Origin: Pseudomonadota bacterium
GTDB lineage: Bacteria > Pseudomonadota > Gammaproteobacteria > Steroidobacterales > Woeseiaceae
Direction of reading: 5' to 3'
Assembly: GCA_022563195.1 (NCBI GenBank)
Contig: JADFNV010000008.1
Location: 30,233 to 94,232, forward strand
DNA length: 64,000 bases
The notes under the pieces were generated by a model. It searched no databases, was not told the DNA's origin, and worked only from the letters and a program-made list of their open reading frames with translations. Positions 48,869 to 58,209 of the stretch are shown piece after piece (the stretch's first letter is position 1; each line of letters starts with the position of its first letter). A program made the translations under genes and the position numbers.

Positions 48869-48949
48869 CGGCGACCGTCGTGCTTATCAACGGAAGTAAA
48901 GCGCAGCGCAGCGAGCCATGACGGCGATAAGTACGACGGTCGCCGTCAC
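48865..48949. repeat. Long hairpin with conserved loop core, copy 2
   Basis: Arms 48865-48888 (GTGACGGCGACCGTCGTGCT...) and 48926-48949 pair over 24 positions with a single G-U. The 37-base loop contains GAAGTAAAGCGCAGC plus GCGAGC (48893-48916), identical at 21 of 24 positions to the loop core of the hairpin at 45024-45129. The left arm includes the stop codon of the DUF502 gene. No T-tract follows, so it is not a standard terminator. Confidence 0.75.
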
Positions 48950-49048
48950 AATGCGCTTAGGTCGGGCAGCGGCGTCCGCAGTTGTATGTTCGCCATCCAC
49001 GCCGTACCATTCCGCCTCTTTTTTGAAGCCAGTCTCGCGAATATTATG

Positions 49049-50821
49049 ATGCGTAGCCATTACTGCGGACAAGTTGACGAATCGCTGATCGGCGAGGAGA
49101 TCTCGGTCTGCGGCTGGGTGCACCGGCGGCGCGATCATGGTGGCGTGATTTTCATCGATTTACGGGATCGTGAGGGATTGCTGCAGGTCGTATTTGACCC
49201 CGACAGGCCCGATATATTTGCCGACGCCGAGCGAACCCGCGGCGAATACGTTCTGGCCGTCAAAGGTCTGGTTCGACAGCGTCCCGAGGGCACAATCAAC
49301 CCGAATATGAAGACGGGGCAAGTGGAAGTGCTCGCGCATGAGCTCGATATCCTGAATCGTTCTGAGACACCGCCGTTTCACCACGACGAAAATGCGAACG
49401 AGGAGCTGCGCCTCCAGTATCGATACCTGGATCTTCGTCGTGAGGAAATGCTGGGTAATCTGCGCCTGCGTCACCAGGTAACGATGGCGATGCGAAGCTA
49501 CCTCGATAACAACGGGTTTATCGATGTCGAGACGCCCATGCTGACGCGTGCAACGCCCGAAGGCGCACGCGACTACATCGTTCCGAGCCGCACGCATGCG
49601 GGTAAGTTCTTCGCACTGCCACAGTCGCCGCAGATCTTCAAACAATTGCTGATGATGTCGGGGCTGGATCGCTACTATCAGATCGTGCGGTGCTTCCGTG
49701 ATGAAGATCTGCGTGCCGACCGGCAGCCCGAGTTTACGCAGCTCGATGTCGAGATGAGCTTCGTTGATGAGGAAGACGTGATCGGGGCGATGGAAAAACT
49801 GGTTCGGCATATTTATAAGCAAGTTCTTGATGTTGAATTGCCATCGCCGTTTCCGCGCATGAGTTACGCGGATGCGATGCACGATTACGGGACCGACAAG
49901 CCCGATCTGCGCATCGACCTCAAGCTCGTCGAAGTCGCCGATCTCATGGATGCTGTCGAATTCAAAGTCTTCGCCGGTCCGGCCAGTGACCCCGAGGGTC
50001 GCGTTGCAGCACTGTGTCTCCCGGGTGGCAACGATTTGACGCGCAAAGAGATCGATGACTACACGGCTTATGTCGCCCGATATGGTGCGAAGGGTCTGGC
50101 TTATATAAAGGTGAACGATAGTGACGCGGGTCGCGATGGCCTGCAGTCACCGATACTCAAATTTCTGCCCGACGATGCAGTAACCGGGATCCTCGAACGC
50201 ACCGGCGCGAAATCGGGCGACCTGATCTTCTTCGGCGCGGACAAGACACGTGTCGTCAACGATGCGCTGGGCGCGCTGCGTGTCAGGATGGGTCGGGACC
50301 GCGGACTCATTACCGAGGGCTGGTCGCCGCTTTGGGTTGTCGACTTTCCGATGTTCGAAAAAGACGCGGAAACCAAGCGATGGAATGCATTGCATCATCC
50401 ATTTACAGCACCATCGGTTGACGATGCAGATGCGCTCGTATCTGATCCCGGCACCGCCCTGTCCCGTGCTTATGACCTGGTGATCAACGGCTCCGAAATT
50501 GGCGGCGGCTCGATTCGCATCCACGACAGGACCATGCAGTCGGCCGTATTCGACCTTCTGGAAATCAGCAAAGAAGAGGCTGAAGAAAAGTTCGGCTTCC
50601 TGTTGCGCGCGCTCCAGTACGGATGTCCACCGCATGGTGGCATCGCGTTCGGTCTGGACCGTATCGTCATGCTCATGGCAGGTGCGGACAGTATTCGTGA
50701 CGTCATCGCATTCCCCAAAACTCAGACTGCAAGCTGTCCGCTGACCAATGCGCCAGGCGAGATTTCGGCCGCGCAGCTCAAGGAAACCGGCATCCGCCTG
50801 CGGACACCGCGTACCGAGTAG
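49049..50821 (+). CDS. aspS: AspS, aspartyl-tRNA synthetase
   Basis: The ATG at 49049 yields [20 protein letters not shown] and 590 residues, the E. coli length; an earlier ATG at 48986 would add a leader without homology. An OB-fold anticodon domain ([20 protein letters not shown]) is followed by class II motif 2 ([20 protein letters not shown]), a bacterial GAD insertion (about 290-420), and motif 3 ([15 protein letters not shown]). It charges tRNA-Asp. No clear Shine-Dalgarno was seen. Confidence 0.97.
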   Translation: MRSHYCGQVDESLIGEEISVCGWVHRRRDHGGVIFIDLRDREGLLQVVFDPDRPDIFADAERTRGEYVLAVKGLVRQRPEGTINPNMKTGQVEVLAHELDILNRSETPPFHHDENANEELRLQYRYLDLRREEMLGNLRLRHQVTMAMRSYLDNNGFIDVETPMLTRATPEGARDYIVPSRTHAGKFFALPQSPQIFKQLLMMSGLDRYYQIVRCFRDEDLRADRQPEFTQLDVEMSFVDEEDVIGAMEKLVRHIYKQVLDVELPSPFPRMSYADAMHDYGTDKPDLRIDLKLVEVADLMDAVEFKVFAGPASDPEGRVAALCLPGGNDLTRKEIDDYTAYVARYGAKGLAYIKVNDSDAGRDGLQSPILKFLPDDAVTGILERTGAKSGDLIFFGADKTRVVNDALGALRVRMGRDRGLITEGWSPLWVVDFPMFEKDAETKRWNALHHPFTAPSVDDADALVSDPGTALSRAYDLVINGSEIGGGSIRIHDRTMQSAVFDLLEISKEEAEEKFGFLLRALQYGCPPHGGIAFGLDRIVMLMAGADSIRDVIAFPKTQTASCPLTNAPGEISAAQLKETGIRLRTPRTE

Positions 50822-50832
50822 GCGCTAGCTCT

Positions 50833-51489
50833 TTGAGTTCTATCGACACCGTCATTTGCACCCATGGATTCTGGTCGCATGGCGTCGGCATGTACCTGAT
50901 CAAGCGGCGCCTCGAGAGAGAGTACGGCATGCGTGCGCTGTTGTTCAGCTACCAATCCGTTCGCGCTACTCTCGATGAGAACGCCACCGCACTTGCAAAT
51001 TTTATTCATGAGCAGGACCTGGTCGGCGTTCACATTATCGGGCACAGCCTTGGCGGGGTGGTGGCACTGCGCATGCTTGCCAATGATTCGAACGCCGTGC
51101 CTGGTCGTGTCGTTTGCCTCGGTTCGCCGTTGTGCGGGTCACGTGCTGCCAACATCCTTAGCCAGCAAGGCTGGGCCGAGGCGATTATGGGTCGATCGCT
51201 GACTGAGGGCGTCATTGACGAAGCGGCAAATGACTGGGCCAGCCATGTCTGCGAGCACCGGGAGATCGGCATCATTGCCGGTACGGTTCCGTTAGGCTTC
51301 GGCCAACTCGTCGCCAATTTTGACGAGCCAAACGATGGCACTATCGCCGTATCCGAAACCAGACTTGAGGGTGCCACGGATCACCTCGTCATGGACGTCA
51401 GCCACAAGGGCATGCTGGTGTCGAATGATGTTACGGATCAGGCCGTTGCGTTTCTCAGGCGCGGCGTATTCCTCAGAGATAGCCTGTAG
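50833..51489 (+). CDS. Small alpha/beta hydrolase, esterase/lipase-like
   Basis: The 218-residue protein begins at a TTG 11 bases after aspS. VICTHGFWSHGVGMYLIKRR supplies the oxyanion strand, VHIIGHSLGGVVALRML carries the nucleophile Ser in G-H-S-L-G, and TDHLVMDVSHKGML offers the catalytic His. It has no signal peptide, so it should be cytoplasmic. The substrate is not recognisable; the compact fold with no lid resembles PGAP1/EstA-like esterases. Its TAG stop is the start of a REP-like element that fills the whole gap to mutS. Confidence 0.75.
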   Translation: MSSIDTVICTHGFWSHGVGMYLIKRRLEREYGMRALLFSYQSVRATLDENATALANFIHEQDLVGVHIIGHSLGGVVALRMLANDSNAVPGRVVCLGSPLCGSRAANILSQQGWAEAIMGRSLTEGVIDEAANDWASHVCEHREIGIIAGTVPLGFGQLVANFDEPNDGTIAVSETRLEGATDHLVMDVSHKGMLVSNDVTDQAVAFLRRGVFLRDSL

Positions 51490-51562
51490 GAGCCCGTCGA
51501 CGGTCAGGATGACCTAATGTCGCGGAGCACAGGGATGTGCGTGAGCGACGCAAGGGCGATTA
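51486..51562. repeat. REP-like element spanning the hydrolase-mutS gap
   Basis: The head GTAGGAGCCCGTCGACGG overlaps the TAG stop of the upstream gene. The tail GCAAGGGCGATTA ends on the TTA that is the mutS stop codon on the minus strand. A central GCACAGGGATGTGC forms a hairpin. The element thus provides stop codons to both convergent genes. Confidence 0.6.
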
Positions 51563-54118
51563 CAGATTCTTAAGCTTGTACAACGCGTCCAGCGCTTCAC
51601 GGGGCGTCATTGAGTCCGGATCCAGTGCGTCGACAGCGTTGCCTAAGGCGTCATCGATTTCCGGAGCTTCGACGGTCAGTGGCAATTGCGCCTGGGGACT
51701 ATCGCCGTGTTCAGCTTGCAAGGCTTCAAGCACCTTCATGTAACTCTGTGCACGTCGAATGACTTCTTTTGGCACGCCGGCCAATGCCGCGACCTGTAAG
51801 CCATAACTCTGGTTAGCCGGTCCTGGTTTGACGGCGTGCAGGAACACGAGTTGCCCATCGTGCTCGGTTGCGTCCAGATGAACATTGCTGCAAGCCGGCA
51901 GTTCCTGTGCGAGTGCGGTCAGCTCGAAATAGTGCGTTGCGAATAAGGTAAATGCGTTGGCTGTTTCACCCATGTAATGTGCGGCGGCCCAGGCCAGCGA
52001 AAGCCCGTCGAAGGTGCTTGTGCCGCGGCCGATTTCGTCCATGAGTACCAGGCTTTGTTCAGTCGCATTGTGGAGAATCGTTGCGGTCTCTGACATTTCG
52101 ACCATGAAGGTTGATCGTCCTCCTGCGAGATCATCGGATGCGCCGATACGCGTAAAGATTCTGTCGATTGGGCCGACACGCAGGCTCTCGGCGGGCACGA
52201 AGCTGCCGATGTGCGCAAGGACGACAATGAGCGCCGTTTGCCGCATATAGGTCGATTTGCCGCCCATGTTCGGTCCGGTTATCACGAGCAGACGCTGCCT
52301 GGCTCCCAGTGACAGGTCGTTGGCCACAAATGGTGTGTCGATGACCTGTTCAACAACGAGGTGTCGTCCGCCTTCGATTTCGATACGCGGAGTGCTGGCG
52401 ATTTCGGGCTTCGATAGCTTTAAAGAGTCCGCGCGCTCGGCGAAGCAGGCTAATACGTCGAGTTCGGCTACGGCAGCCGCGGTCTGTTGCAGTTCGGCGA
52501 GCACTTCGAGCAGTTGCTCAAGGACTTCTTCATATAGAGTTTTCTCTCGAGCAAGCGCGCGTTCCCTGGCGCTAAGCACCTTGTCTTCAAACTCCTTGAG
52601 TTCAGGCGTTATGTATCGCTCGGCATTCTTCAGCGTCTGACGTCGAACATATTCGACAGGTGCGTTACCAGCCTGAGCCTTGCTGATTTCAATGTAGTAG
52701 CCGTGCACGCGGTTGTAGCCGAGCTTGAGCGTCGCAATTCCGGTCCGTTTTTTCTCGCGGGCTTCCAGGTTCAGCAGGTACTGGTCGGCGTTGGCGGCAA
52801 TCCCCCGGAGGTCATCCAGCTCGTCGTCGTAGCCATCAGCGATGACGCCGCCGTCACGAATCAACATCGGCGGGGTGTCGATGATCGCTTTCGACAACAA
52901 CTCGTGTTGCCGACGGTGTTCGCCAATTCGCTGACTCAGATCTCGCAGTTGTGGTGATTCAAGCGCGGTAATTTGTTGTCGCAGATCCGGTAAGCGCGAC
53001 AGGGCTTCAGCCAATTGCCGCAAATCACGTGGCCGTGCTGAGCGCAGCGCCACGCGAGACAGGATTCGCTCAACGTCGCCAACGCCATTGATCAGAGCCT
53101 GCACGGTGGCAACGATGCCTTTGATCAGCATCGTCTCGATCGCCTGGTAGCGTCCGCGCAAAACCGCGGTATCGCGTAACGGTCTCTGGATCCAGCGGCG
53201 CAGCATGCGCGATCCCATCGGGCTCTGGCAGTGATCCATGACGCCGGCAAGTGTGTGCTCGTGATGGCCGCTCAGCGATTCCTCGAGTTCGAGATTGCGC
53301 CGCGTTGGGCCGTCCATGATGATCGCATCCTCACGTCGCTCGGCCACAATCGACTGCAGGTGGGGAAGCGACGCTTTCTGCGTATCGTTAACGTATTGCA
53401 ACAACGCTCCTGCCGCCGCGATGCCGGTCGAACAATCTTCGCAGCCGAATCCACTCAGATCGCGGGTCCCGAACTGCGCGCAAAGCAATCGTGTTGCACT
53501 GTCCAGTTCGAAGTGCCAGGGTGGTCGCCTTGTTACGCGAACTTCTTTCTTGATCGTGTCGCCGAGCGGTTGGTCTTCATCAACGATGAGTTCGGCCGGT
53601 CGCAATCGTTCGATTTCGCCGAGTGCTGCGTTAATATCCGGGACTTCGGTCAACAGGAACCGCCCGCCGGCCAAATCGAGCCAGGCAATGCCGATGCGGT
53701 TGCGGTCCGCGAATATCGACGCAACGAGATTGTCGCGTGTTGCAGCGAGCAGGGCTTCGTCGGTGAGCGTTCCAGGCGTAACGATGCGCATGACTTTGCG
53801 TTCAACGGGCCCCTTGCTGGTTGCCGGGTCTCCGATCTGCTCACAAATTGCGACCGACTCACCCTTGCGCACGAGTTTGGCCAGATAGCCCTCGATGGCG
53901 TGATACGGGACTCCAGCCATCGGAATCGGACTGCCGCCCGACTTGCCGCGCGAAGTCAGCGTGATGTCGAGCAGCGCCGCCGCGCGCTTCGCGTCGTCAA
54001 AGAAAAGCTCGTAAAAGTCACCCATTCGATAGAACACGAGCATTTCCGGGTACTCAGCCTTGATAGCCAGGTATTGCCGCATCATCGGTGTGTGGACTGG
54101 AATGACGTCTGCTTTCAT
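51560..54118 (-). CDS. mutS: MutS, DNA mismatch recognition ATPase
   Basis: The 852-residue protein has the mismatch-wedging F35-Y-E37 motif in [10 protein letters not shown], a connector and lever/clamp region, and the ATPase with Walker [40 protein letters not shown] and [16 protein letters not shown] as Walker B follow. The C-terminus ends in a helical dimer/tetramer segment ([20 protein letters not shown]). It binds mismatches and starts repair; mutL is not in the window. Location near recA, as in many gammaproteobacteria. Confidence 0.97.
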   Translation of the reverse strand: MKADVIPVHTPMMRQYLAIKAEYPEMLVFYRMGDFYELFFDDAKRAAALLDITLTSRGKSGGSPIPMAGVPYHAIEGYLAKLVRKGESVAICEQIGDPATSKGPVERKVMRIVTPGTLTDEALLAATRDNLVASIFADRNRIGIAWLDLAGGRFLLTEVPDINAALGEIERLRPAELIVDEDQPLGDTIKKEVRVTRRPPWHFELDSATRLLCAQFGTRDLSGFGCEDCSTGIAAAGALLQYVNDTQKASLPHLQSIVAERREDAIIMDGPTRRNLELEESLSGHHEHTLAGVMDHCQSPMGSRMLRRWIQRPLRDTAVLRGRYQAIETMLIKGIVATVQALINGVGDVERILSRVALRSARPRDLRQLAEALSRLPDLRQQITALESPQLRDLSQRIGEHRRQHELLSKAIIDTPPMLIRDGGVIADGYDDELDDLRGIAANADQYLLNLEAREKKRTGIATLKLGYNRVHGYYIEISKAQAGNAPVEYVRRQTLKNAERYITPELKEFEDKVLSARERALAREKTLYEEVLEQLLEVLAELQQTAAAVAELDVLACFAERADSLKLSKPEIASTPRIEIEGGRHLVVEQVIDTPFVANDLSLGARQRLLVITGPNMGGKSTYMRQTALIVVLAHIGSFVPAESLRVGPIDRIFTRIGASDDLAGGRSTFMVEMSETATILHNATEQSLVLMDEIGRGTSTFDGLSLAWAAAHYMGETANAFTLFATHYFELTALAQELPACSNVHLDATEHDGQLVFLHAVKPGPANQSYGLQVAALAGVPKEVIRRAQSYMKVLEALQAEHGDSPQAQLPLTVEAPEIDDALGNAVDALDPDSMTPREALDALYKLKNL

Positions 54119-54167
54119 TTTAAGTTGGGATTAGGGCTGCTAGTCTTATTTTAAAGAGTGCACCTGT

Positions 54168-54191
54168 CAGGAGCCCGCCATGCGGGCGATT
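54168..54191 (+). repeat. REP-like unit upstream of the glycosyltransferase
   Basis: CAGGAGCCCGCCATGCGGGCGATT is the best single copy of the window-wide palindrome (GCCCGC-CAT-GCGGGC at 54173-54187). It ends eight bases before the ATG at 54200, so it forms the mRNA leader of that gene; its AGGAG could serve as a distant ribosome site or be masked in the stem. Confidence 0.8.
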
Positions 54192-54199
54192 CTTTACCG

Positions 54200-55282
54200 A
54201 TGAAAATACTGCATGTCGAAACCGGGCGCCATCTTTACGGCGGCCCCCAGCAGGTGATTTACCTGGTCTCGGCGCTTCTCAAACGCGGCCACGACTGCAC
54301 GCTCATCTGTCCACCCGAGTCAGGTATCGATGCAGCCGCACGCGCAGCGCGCATCCCGGTTCGCAACTTATTTTGCGCCGGCGATCTCGATTTGCCGTTC
54401 GCTTATCGACTTGCGCAGTACCTGCGGGCATCGAAACCGGACCTGGTGCATTGCCATAGCCGGCGCGGTGCCGACATTCTGGGCGGCATGGCCGCAAGCT
54501 TCGCCGATATTCCGGCCGTCGTGTCGCGGCGCGTCGATAATACCGAGATGCGGCTCATGGCTGCGCTCAGATACCGCCCGTTCACGAAAATCATCGCCAT
54601 TTCCGAGGCGATAGCTGCGGTACTGCGGGAACGCGGCGTCGATGACGAGCGCATTGAAGTCATACGCAGCGCCGTGGATACGAAACCCGTCACGAATCCC
54701 GCCGACTGCGCCGCTTTTCGCGCTGAGTTCGACATACCCGACGATGCCTTTGCGATTGTCGCAGCGGGTCAGCTCATTCCTCGCAAAGGGCATCGCTACC
54801 TGCTACAAGCCGTCGCCGAACTGCAGCATTATCGGCAACTTCGCGTAATCTTGTTTGGTGAAGGATATCTCGCGAACCAGTTGCGCTCCCAGGCGGCATC
54901 GCTGGATCTTGGCGGTACAGTCCAGTTCGCCGGATTTCGCGCTGACCTGGATGAATACCTTGGGTGTTTCGATTTGTTCGTTCACCCGGCGCTGGCCGAG
55001 GGCCTGGGTGTCGCAGCACTCAAAGCGTCTGCAGCGGGCGTTCCGGTTGTCGGTTTCAACGCCGGCGGCTTGCCGGAGGCTGTTGCTGACGGGGAGACCG
55101 GTATTCTGGTTGCCGTGGAGAATGTCGAAAAACTGCGGATTGCGATTGCGACGATGATTGATAATGACGGGCTTCGACAAAAATATGGCTCAGCGGGTCG
55201 CAAACGGATGCAAAATGAGTTTTCGATCGATACGATGGTCGACAAGCACCTCGCACTCTACGAGTCTGTATTGAATGGCTGA
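54200..55282 (+). CDS. GT4-family glycosyltransferase
   Basis: The ATG at 54200 (MKILHVETGRHLYGGPQQVI) gives 360 residues; an earlier frame start at 54158 would translate the REP. It is a GT-B enzyme: the N-terminal Rossmann domain has LYGGPQQVIYLVSALLKRGH and DLVHCHSRRGADI. The C-terminal half has AAGQLIPRKGHRYLLQAVAE and the nucleotide-sugar signature HPALAEGLGVAALKASAAGV, followed by GFNAGGLPEAV. The acceptor is unknown; similar orphan enzymes act in lipopolysaccharide or exopolysaccharide synthesis, but no such genes are adjacent. It overlaps pncC by eight bases. Confidence 0.88.
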   Translation: MKILHVETGRHLYGGPQQVIYLVSALLKRGHDCTLICPPESGIDAAARAARIPVRNLFCAGDLDLPFAYRLAQYLRASKPDLVHCHSRRGADILGGMAASFADIPAVVSRRVDNTEMRLMAALRYRPFTKIIAISEAIAAVLRERGVDDERIEVIRSAVDTKPVTNPADCAAFRAEFDIPDDAFAIVAAGQLIPRKGHRYLLQAVAELQHYRQLRVILFGEGYLANQLRSQAASLDLGGTVQFAGFRADLDEYLGCFDLFVHPALAEGLGVAALKASAAGVPVVGFNAGGLPEAVADGETGILVAVENVEKLRIAIATMIDNDGLRQKYGSAGRKRMQNEFSIDTMVDKHLALYESVLNG

Positions 55283-55778
55283 CCACGAAGCGATCAAGGA
55301 ATTGGCCCAGGTGCTTGTCGGCGAACTGTCATCGGCGAACAAGGCCGTGGCAACGGCTGAGTCCTGCACGGGAGGCTGGATAGCCAAGGCGATTACCGAT
55401 GTATCCGGCAGTTCCGTGTGTTTTGCCTATGGCATTGTCAGCTACAGCAATGGAGCAAAGGAATCGCTTCTCGGCGTGCAAAATCGGACGCTCAGCGACC
55501 ACGGTGCGGTAAGCGAAGCTGCCGTCATGGAAATGGCTGAAGGTGCGCTCAATCTAAGCGGGGCCGATATCTGTGTCTCGGTCAGCGGCATTGCCGGGCC
55601 GGACGGTGGTAGTGAGGAAAAGCCCGTCGGCACTGTCTGGTTCGCCTGGGCCGTCAGGAACGGCTCTCGCGTTGACATCGAGGCTATTTGTAAGCATTTT
55701 GACGGCGACCGTGATCTCGTGCGTGAACTCACGGTCGTACATGCGCTACAAGGCGTGAGGGAGCGTATCGAATCATGA
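55275..55778 (+). CDS. pncC: PncC, nicotinamide-nucleotide amidase (CinA C-terminal domain)
   Basis: The 167-residue protein matches the stand-alone CinA C-terminal family: VATAESCTGGWIAKAITDVS, FAYGIVSYSNGAKESLLGV, and SVSGIAGPDGGSEEKPVGTV with WFAW next. It deamidates NMN to nicotinic acid mononucleotide, recycling the NMN released by NAD-dependent DNA ligase, which suits its usual place before recA. Here two further genes separate it from recA. Overlaps: eight bases with the glycosyltransferase and ATGA with the next gene. Confidence 0.94.
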   Translation: MADHEAIKELAQVLVGELSSANKAVATAESCTGGWIAKAITDVSGSSVCFAYGIVSYSNGAKESLLGVQNRTLSDHGAVSEAAVMEMAEGALNLSGADICVSVSGIAGPDGGSEEKPVGTVWFAWAVRNGSRVDIEAICKHFDGDRDLVRELTVVHALQGVRERIES

Positions 55779-57574
55779 GGCCTAAATTCCTCAAGATTCA
55801 AATGCTGATGCTGGCGCCATTGCTGGCTGTTGCGCTGTCTGCCTGTGAAGAATCATCGTTACCGGCAGACATCCGCGAAAAACTGACGCGCGATGAGATG
55901 GTGGCGCCCGGTTCGGCGGATCCCGGACCCATCCTGAACAAGTTTTTCCTGCCGTCCAAGGGCGCCACGGATGCGCGGCACGAGTTTGCAGGACAACTGC
56001 GTCTCCGTTCATCGGTGATGCGAACGGAACCCGCGGTCATCGAGCCGGCCATCATTGCGGGTAAACGAACGCAGCTTTTTCCGGCGCTCTCCGTCCTTTT
56101 CCTGAGTCACGACGGTTACCTGATCCCGGTAGAACGGGATATTTTATTCTCGCCCGACGATGAAAGCTTCTGGCAAATTCAGGTCTCGCCGGGCCGGGTG
56201 TGGTCGGAGGCTGGCGATGGCGACATGTCGCGGGCGTCATTCCCTTTTATATTGACGAGCAATATCGAAAACGAAACTTACAACGGTGTGGCCACGTTCC
56301 TGTATGACGGTACGCAGGTCTCTCATCTACGCTACCAGGTCACGCAGCAACTCTCGCCCTATTTTGTTCAAACCTGGTTTGTCGCATCGGGCCACGTGGC
56401 CGCAACATTCACCGCGATGGATATCGTCGGCAGTGACGCCATCATCGAGGATTTCAGGCAGGAGCTTGCGGCACGAATACCCTGGGACCCGTGGGAAAAC
56501 CTTGAGGTGAAGGTCGGCCGGGACGCGTTGAGCGAATTCGATTCATCCATTGAGCCGGACAAGTTTATCGTCAGCGGGCTGATCACACCGGATGAAGTAT
56601 TCGTTCGTTTCAGTCCGACGCCATACGGGCCTTATCCGTATCCGCAAGAGATGCGGCACGGAATCTGGTCGATCACGAAGTCGGCTGCTGGTCTGATCGC
56701 AACGCTGCGGCTCGCGCAAAAATATGGCGACGAGATACTCGACTACCGCATCAGAGATCTTCTTGAATTCACGGCAGAGCATGATGGGTGGGACAAGGTC
56801 ACAATCGGACACCTGGTGAGCATGGCCACCGGAATTGGTGCGGGCAGCGAAAACATCGATCCGAACCACATCAGCGATGGCTATATTGTCGCTGACCAGG
56901 ACGCTTATGACGCCTGGTATCTTGCGCCGGGGCTAGAGGAAAAACTCCAGTATGTCTTTCGCCAATCTAATCACCCCTGGGGACCCGGCGAGCACGTCCG
57001 TTACCGTGACCGTGACATATTCCTGCTGGCGGTTGCGCTAAGCAGTCTGCTGAAACAAAAAGAAGGCGATGCTGCGAATCTCTGGACCATGCTGGTCGAC
57101 GAGGTGTACACGCCGATCGGCATCCGCCACATGCCGGCGAACTTCACCAAAGAAACCAGCGGCGAAGCAGGCATGCCGCTTTTGGCCTGGGGCCTGTACA
57201 TGACCATTGATGATATTGTGAAGCTCTCGCGGCTTATCCAGAACGGTGGCCAGCACAATGGGGAGCAGATCCTGAGTCCCACGAAACTTGCCGAGGCCCG
57301 GTATCTGACGGACGTTCGCGGCCTGCCGACCGGCGCCAGCAACCAGTTTGGTGACAAGAGCTACCACATGACATTCTGGCATGAACCGTATACGACGCCG
57401 GCCGGGTCGCAACACTGGGTTTCTGAAATGCATGGCTGGGGGGGGAACGTCATTGCCATCATGCCAAACGGCACGACCGGTTTCCGGATCGGCAACGGTG
57501 GCTATGCGGAATTCGAACAGATGATCAGCGTGTCGGACAAACTTAAGCCTTTCGACAGGGAGCGTGTGGAGTAA
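55775..57574 (+). CDS. Lipoprotein with C-terminal serine beta-lactamase-fold domain
   Basis: The 599-residue protein has a lipoprotein signal ending in LSAC (Cys24). Residues about 70-250 form a beta-rich region of no family I recognise. The C-terminal half is a class C beta-lactamase/PBP4*-like domain with S299-I-T-K302 as the SxxK motif (MRHGIWSITKSAAGL) and Y410-R-D412 in the YxN position. HGWGGN replaces the terminal HTG/KTG. Such proteins can be esterases, D-aminopeptidases or carboxypeptidases. It is embedded by 4-base and 1-base overlaps between pncC and thpR, so it is expressed with them. The true substrate cannot be told. Confidence 0.82.
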   Translation: MRPKFLKIQMLMLAPLLAVALSACEESSLPADIREKLTRDEMVAPGSADPGPILNKFFLPSKGATDARHEFAGQLRLRSSVMRTEPAVIEPAIIAGKRTQLFPALSVLFLSHDGYLIPVERDILFSPDDESFWQIQVSPGRVWSEAGDGDMSRASFPFILTSNIENETYNGVATFLYDGTQVSHLRYQVTQQLSPYFVQTWFVASGHVAATFTAMDIVGSDAIIEDFRQELAARIPWDPWENLEVKVGRDALSEFDSSIEPDKFIVSGLITPDEVFVRFSPTPYGPYPYPQEMRHGIWSITKSAAGLIATLRLAQKYGDEILDYRIRDLLEFTAEHDGWDKVTIGHLVSMATGIGAGSENIDPNHISDGYIVADQDAYDAWYLAPGLEEKLQYVFRQSNHPWGPGEHVRYRDRDIFLLAVALSSLLKQKEGDAANLWTMLVDEVYTPIGIRHMPANFTKETSGEAGMPLLAWGLYMTIDDIVKLSRLIQNGGQHNGEQILSPTKLAEARYLTDVRGLPTGASNQFGDKSYHMTFWHEPYTTPAGSQHWVSEMHGWGGNVIAIMPNGTTGFRIGNGGYAEFEQMISVSDKLKPFDRERVE

Positions 57575-58089
57575 TGACAACCAAGACCCTGTTTTTCGCG
57601 CTCTGGCCCGACGTTCGGCAGCGTGACCGCATGCGTGATTTCATTGCACCACTGGCCAAGCTCGTCGAGGGGCGCGCCGTCGATCGGCGTGAATGGCATG
57701 TGACGCTCGCCTACATCGGTGAATTTCCCGAAGAGCGTATTGACGAACTGCTCGAGACGAAGCAGGACATCACCATGGAGCCCATTCGGCTGCGCTTTGA
57801 CCGCCTCGAATTCTGGCCGCGCCCGAAGATCGCGGCGCTGGTGCCGCCGACGATTCCGCCTGATCTGGACCGTCTTGTCGAAACCCTCAAGGGCAGGATT
57901 TTTGCCGCTGGCATCGAATCAGCGCAACGGGTTTACCGTCCGCACGTCACGGTCGTGCGCAATGCCCGGCAGTTCGAAGCCCAGCGATTGGCGCAGTCGG
58001 CCATGATCGAGTGGTCGAGCTTCGAACTGATGGAGTCGGTTTCGCAGCGCGGTAGTGTGACTTACCGCCCGATAGTCAAAGACTTCTGA
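57574..58089 (+). CDS. thpR: ThpR, RNA 2',3'-cyclic phosphodiesterase
   Basis: The 171-residue 2H phosphoesterase has two HxTx motifs, H42-V-T-L (EWHVTLAYIG) and H124-V-T-V (YRPHVTVVRN), and the opening TLFFALWPD. It hydrolyses 2',3'-cyclic phosphates at RNA ends (formerly 2'-5' RNA ligase). It overlaps the preceding stop as TAATG and ends 120 bases before recA, whose LexA-controlled promoter begins a new unit. Confidence 0.93.
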   Translation: MTTKTLFFALWPDVRQRDRMRDFIAPLAKLVEGRAVDRREWHVTLAYIGEFPEERIDELLETKQDITMEPIRLRFDRLEFWPRPKIAALVPPTIPPDLDRLVETLKGRIFAAGIESAQRVYRPHVTVVRNARQFEAQRLAQSAMIEWSSFELMESVSQRGSVTYRPIVKDF

Positions 58090-58136
58090 ATTCTTCTTCG
58101 TGTTTCTTCGCTCAGTGCCCAGATTTGGCACCGTAA

Positions 58137-58156
58137 TACTGTGGTTATGTACAGGT
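58137..58156 (+). promoter_or_regulatory. LexA operator (SOS box) of recA
   Basis: TACTGTGGTTATGTACAGGT contains CTG-N10-CAG with TACTGT and TACAG half sites, a close match to the gammaproteobacterial SOS box. It lies 54 bases before the recA ATG. TTGGCA at 58125-58130 and TATGTA or AATAAT downstream are candidate promoter boxes that LexA would cover. Confidence 0.88.
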
Positions 58157-58209
58157 CTTTGTGGAATAATCCACCCCTACTGAATTCACCGACCGGATGG
58201 CAATAAACA

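Noticed and set aside
48865..48949. Hairpin as an ordinary intrinsic terminator
   Set aside because: There is no T-tract on either strand, the loop is 37 bases long and its core is conserved with another locus, which a terminator would not need.
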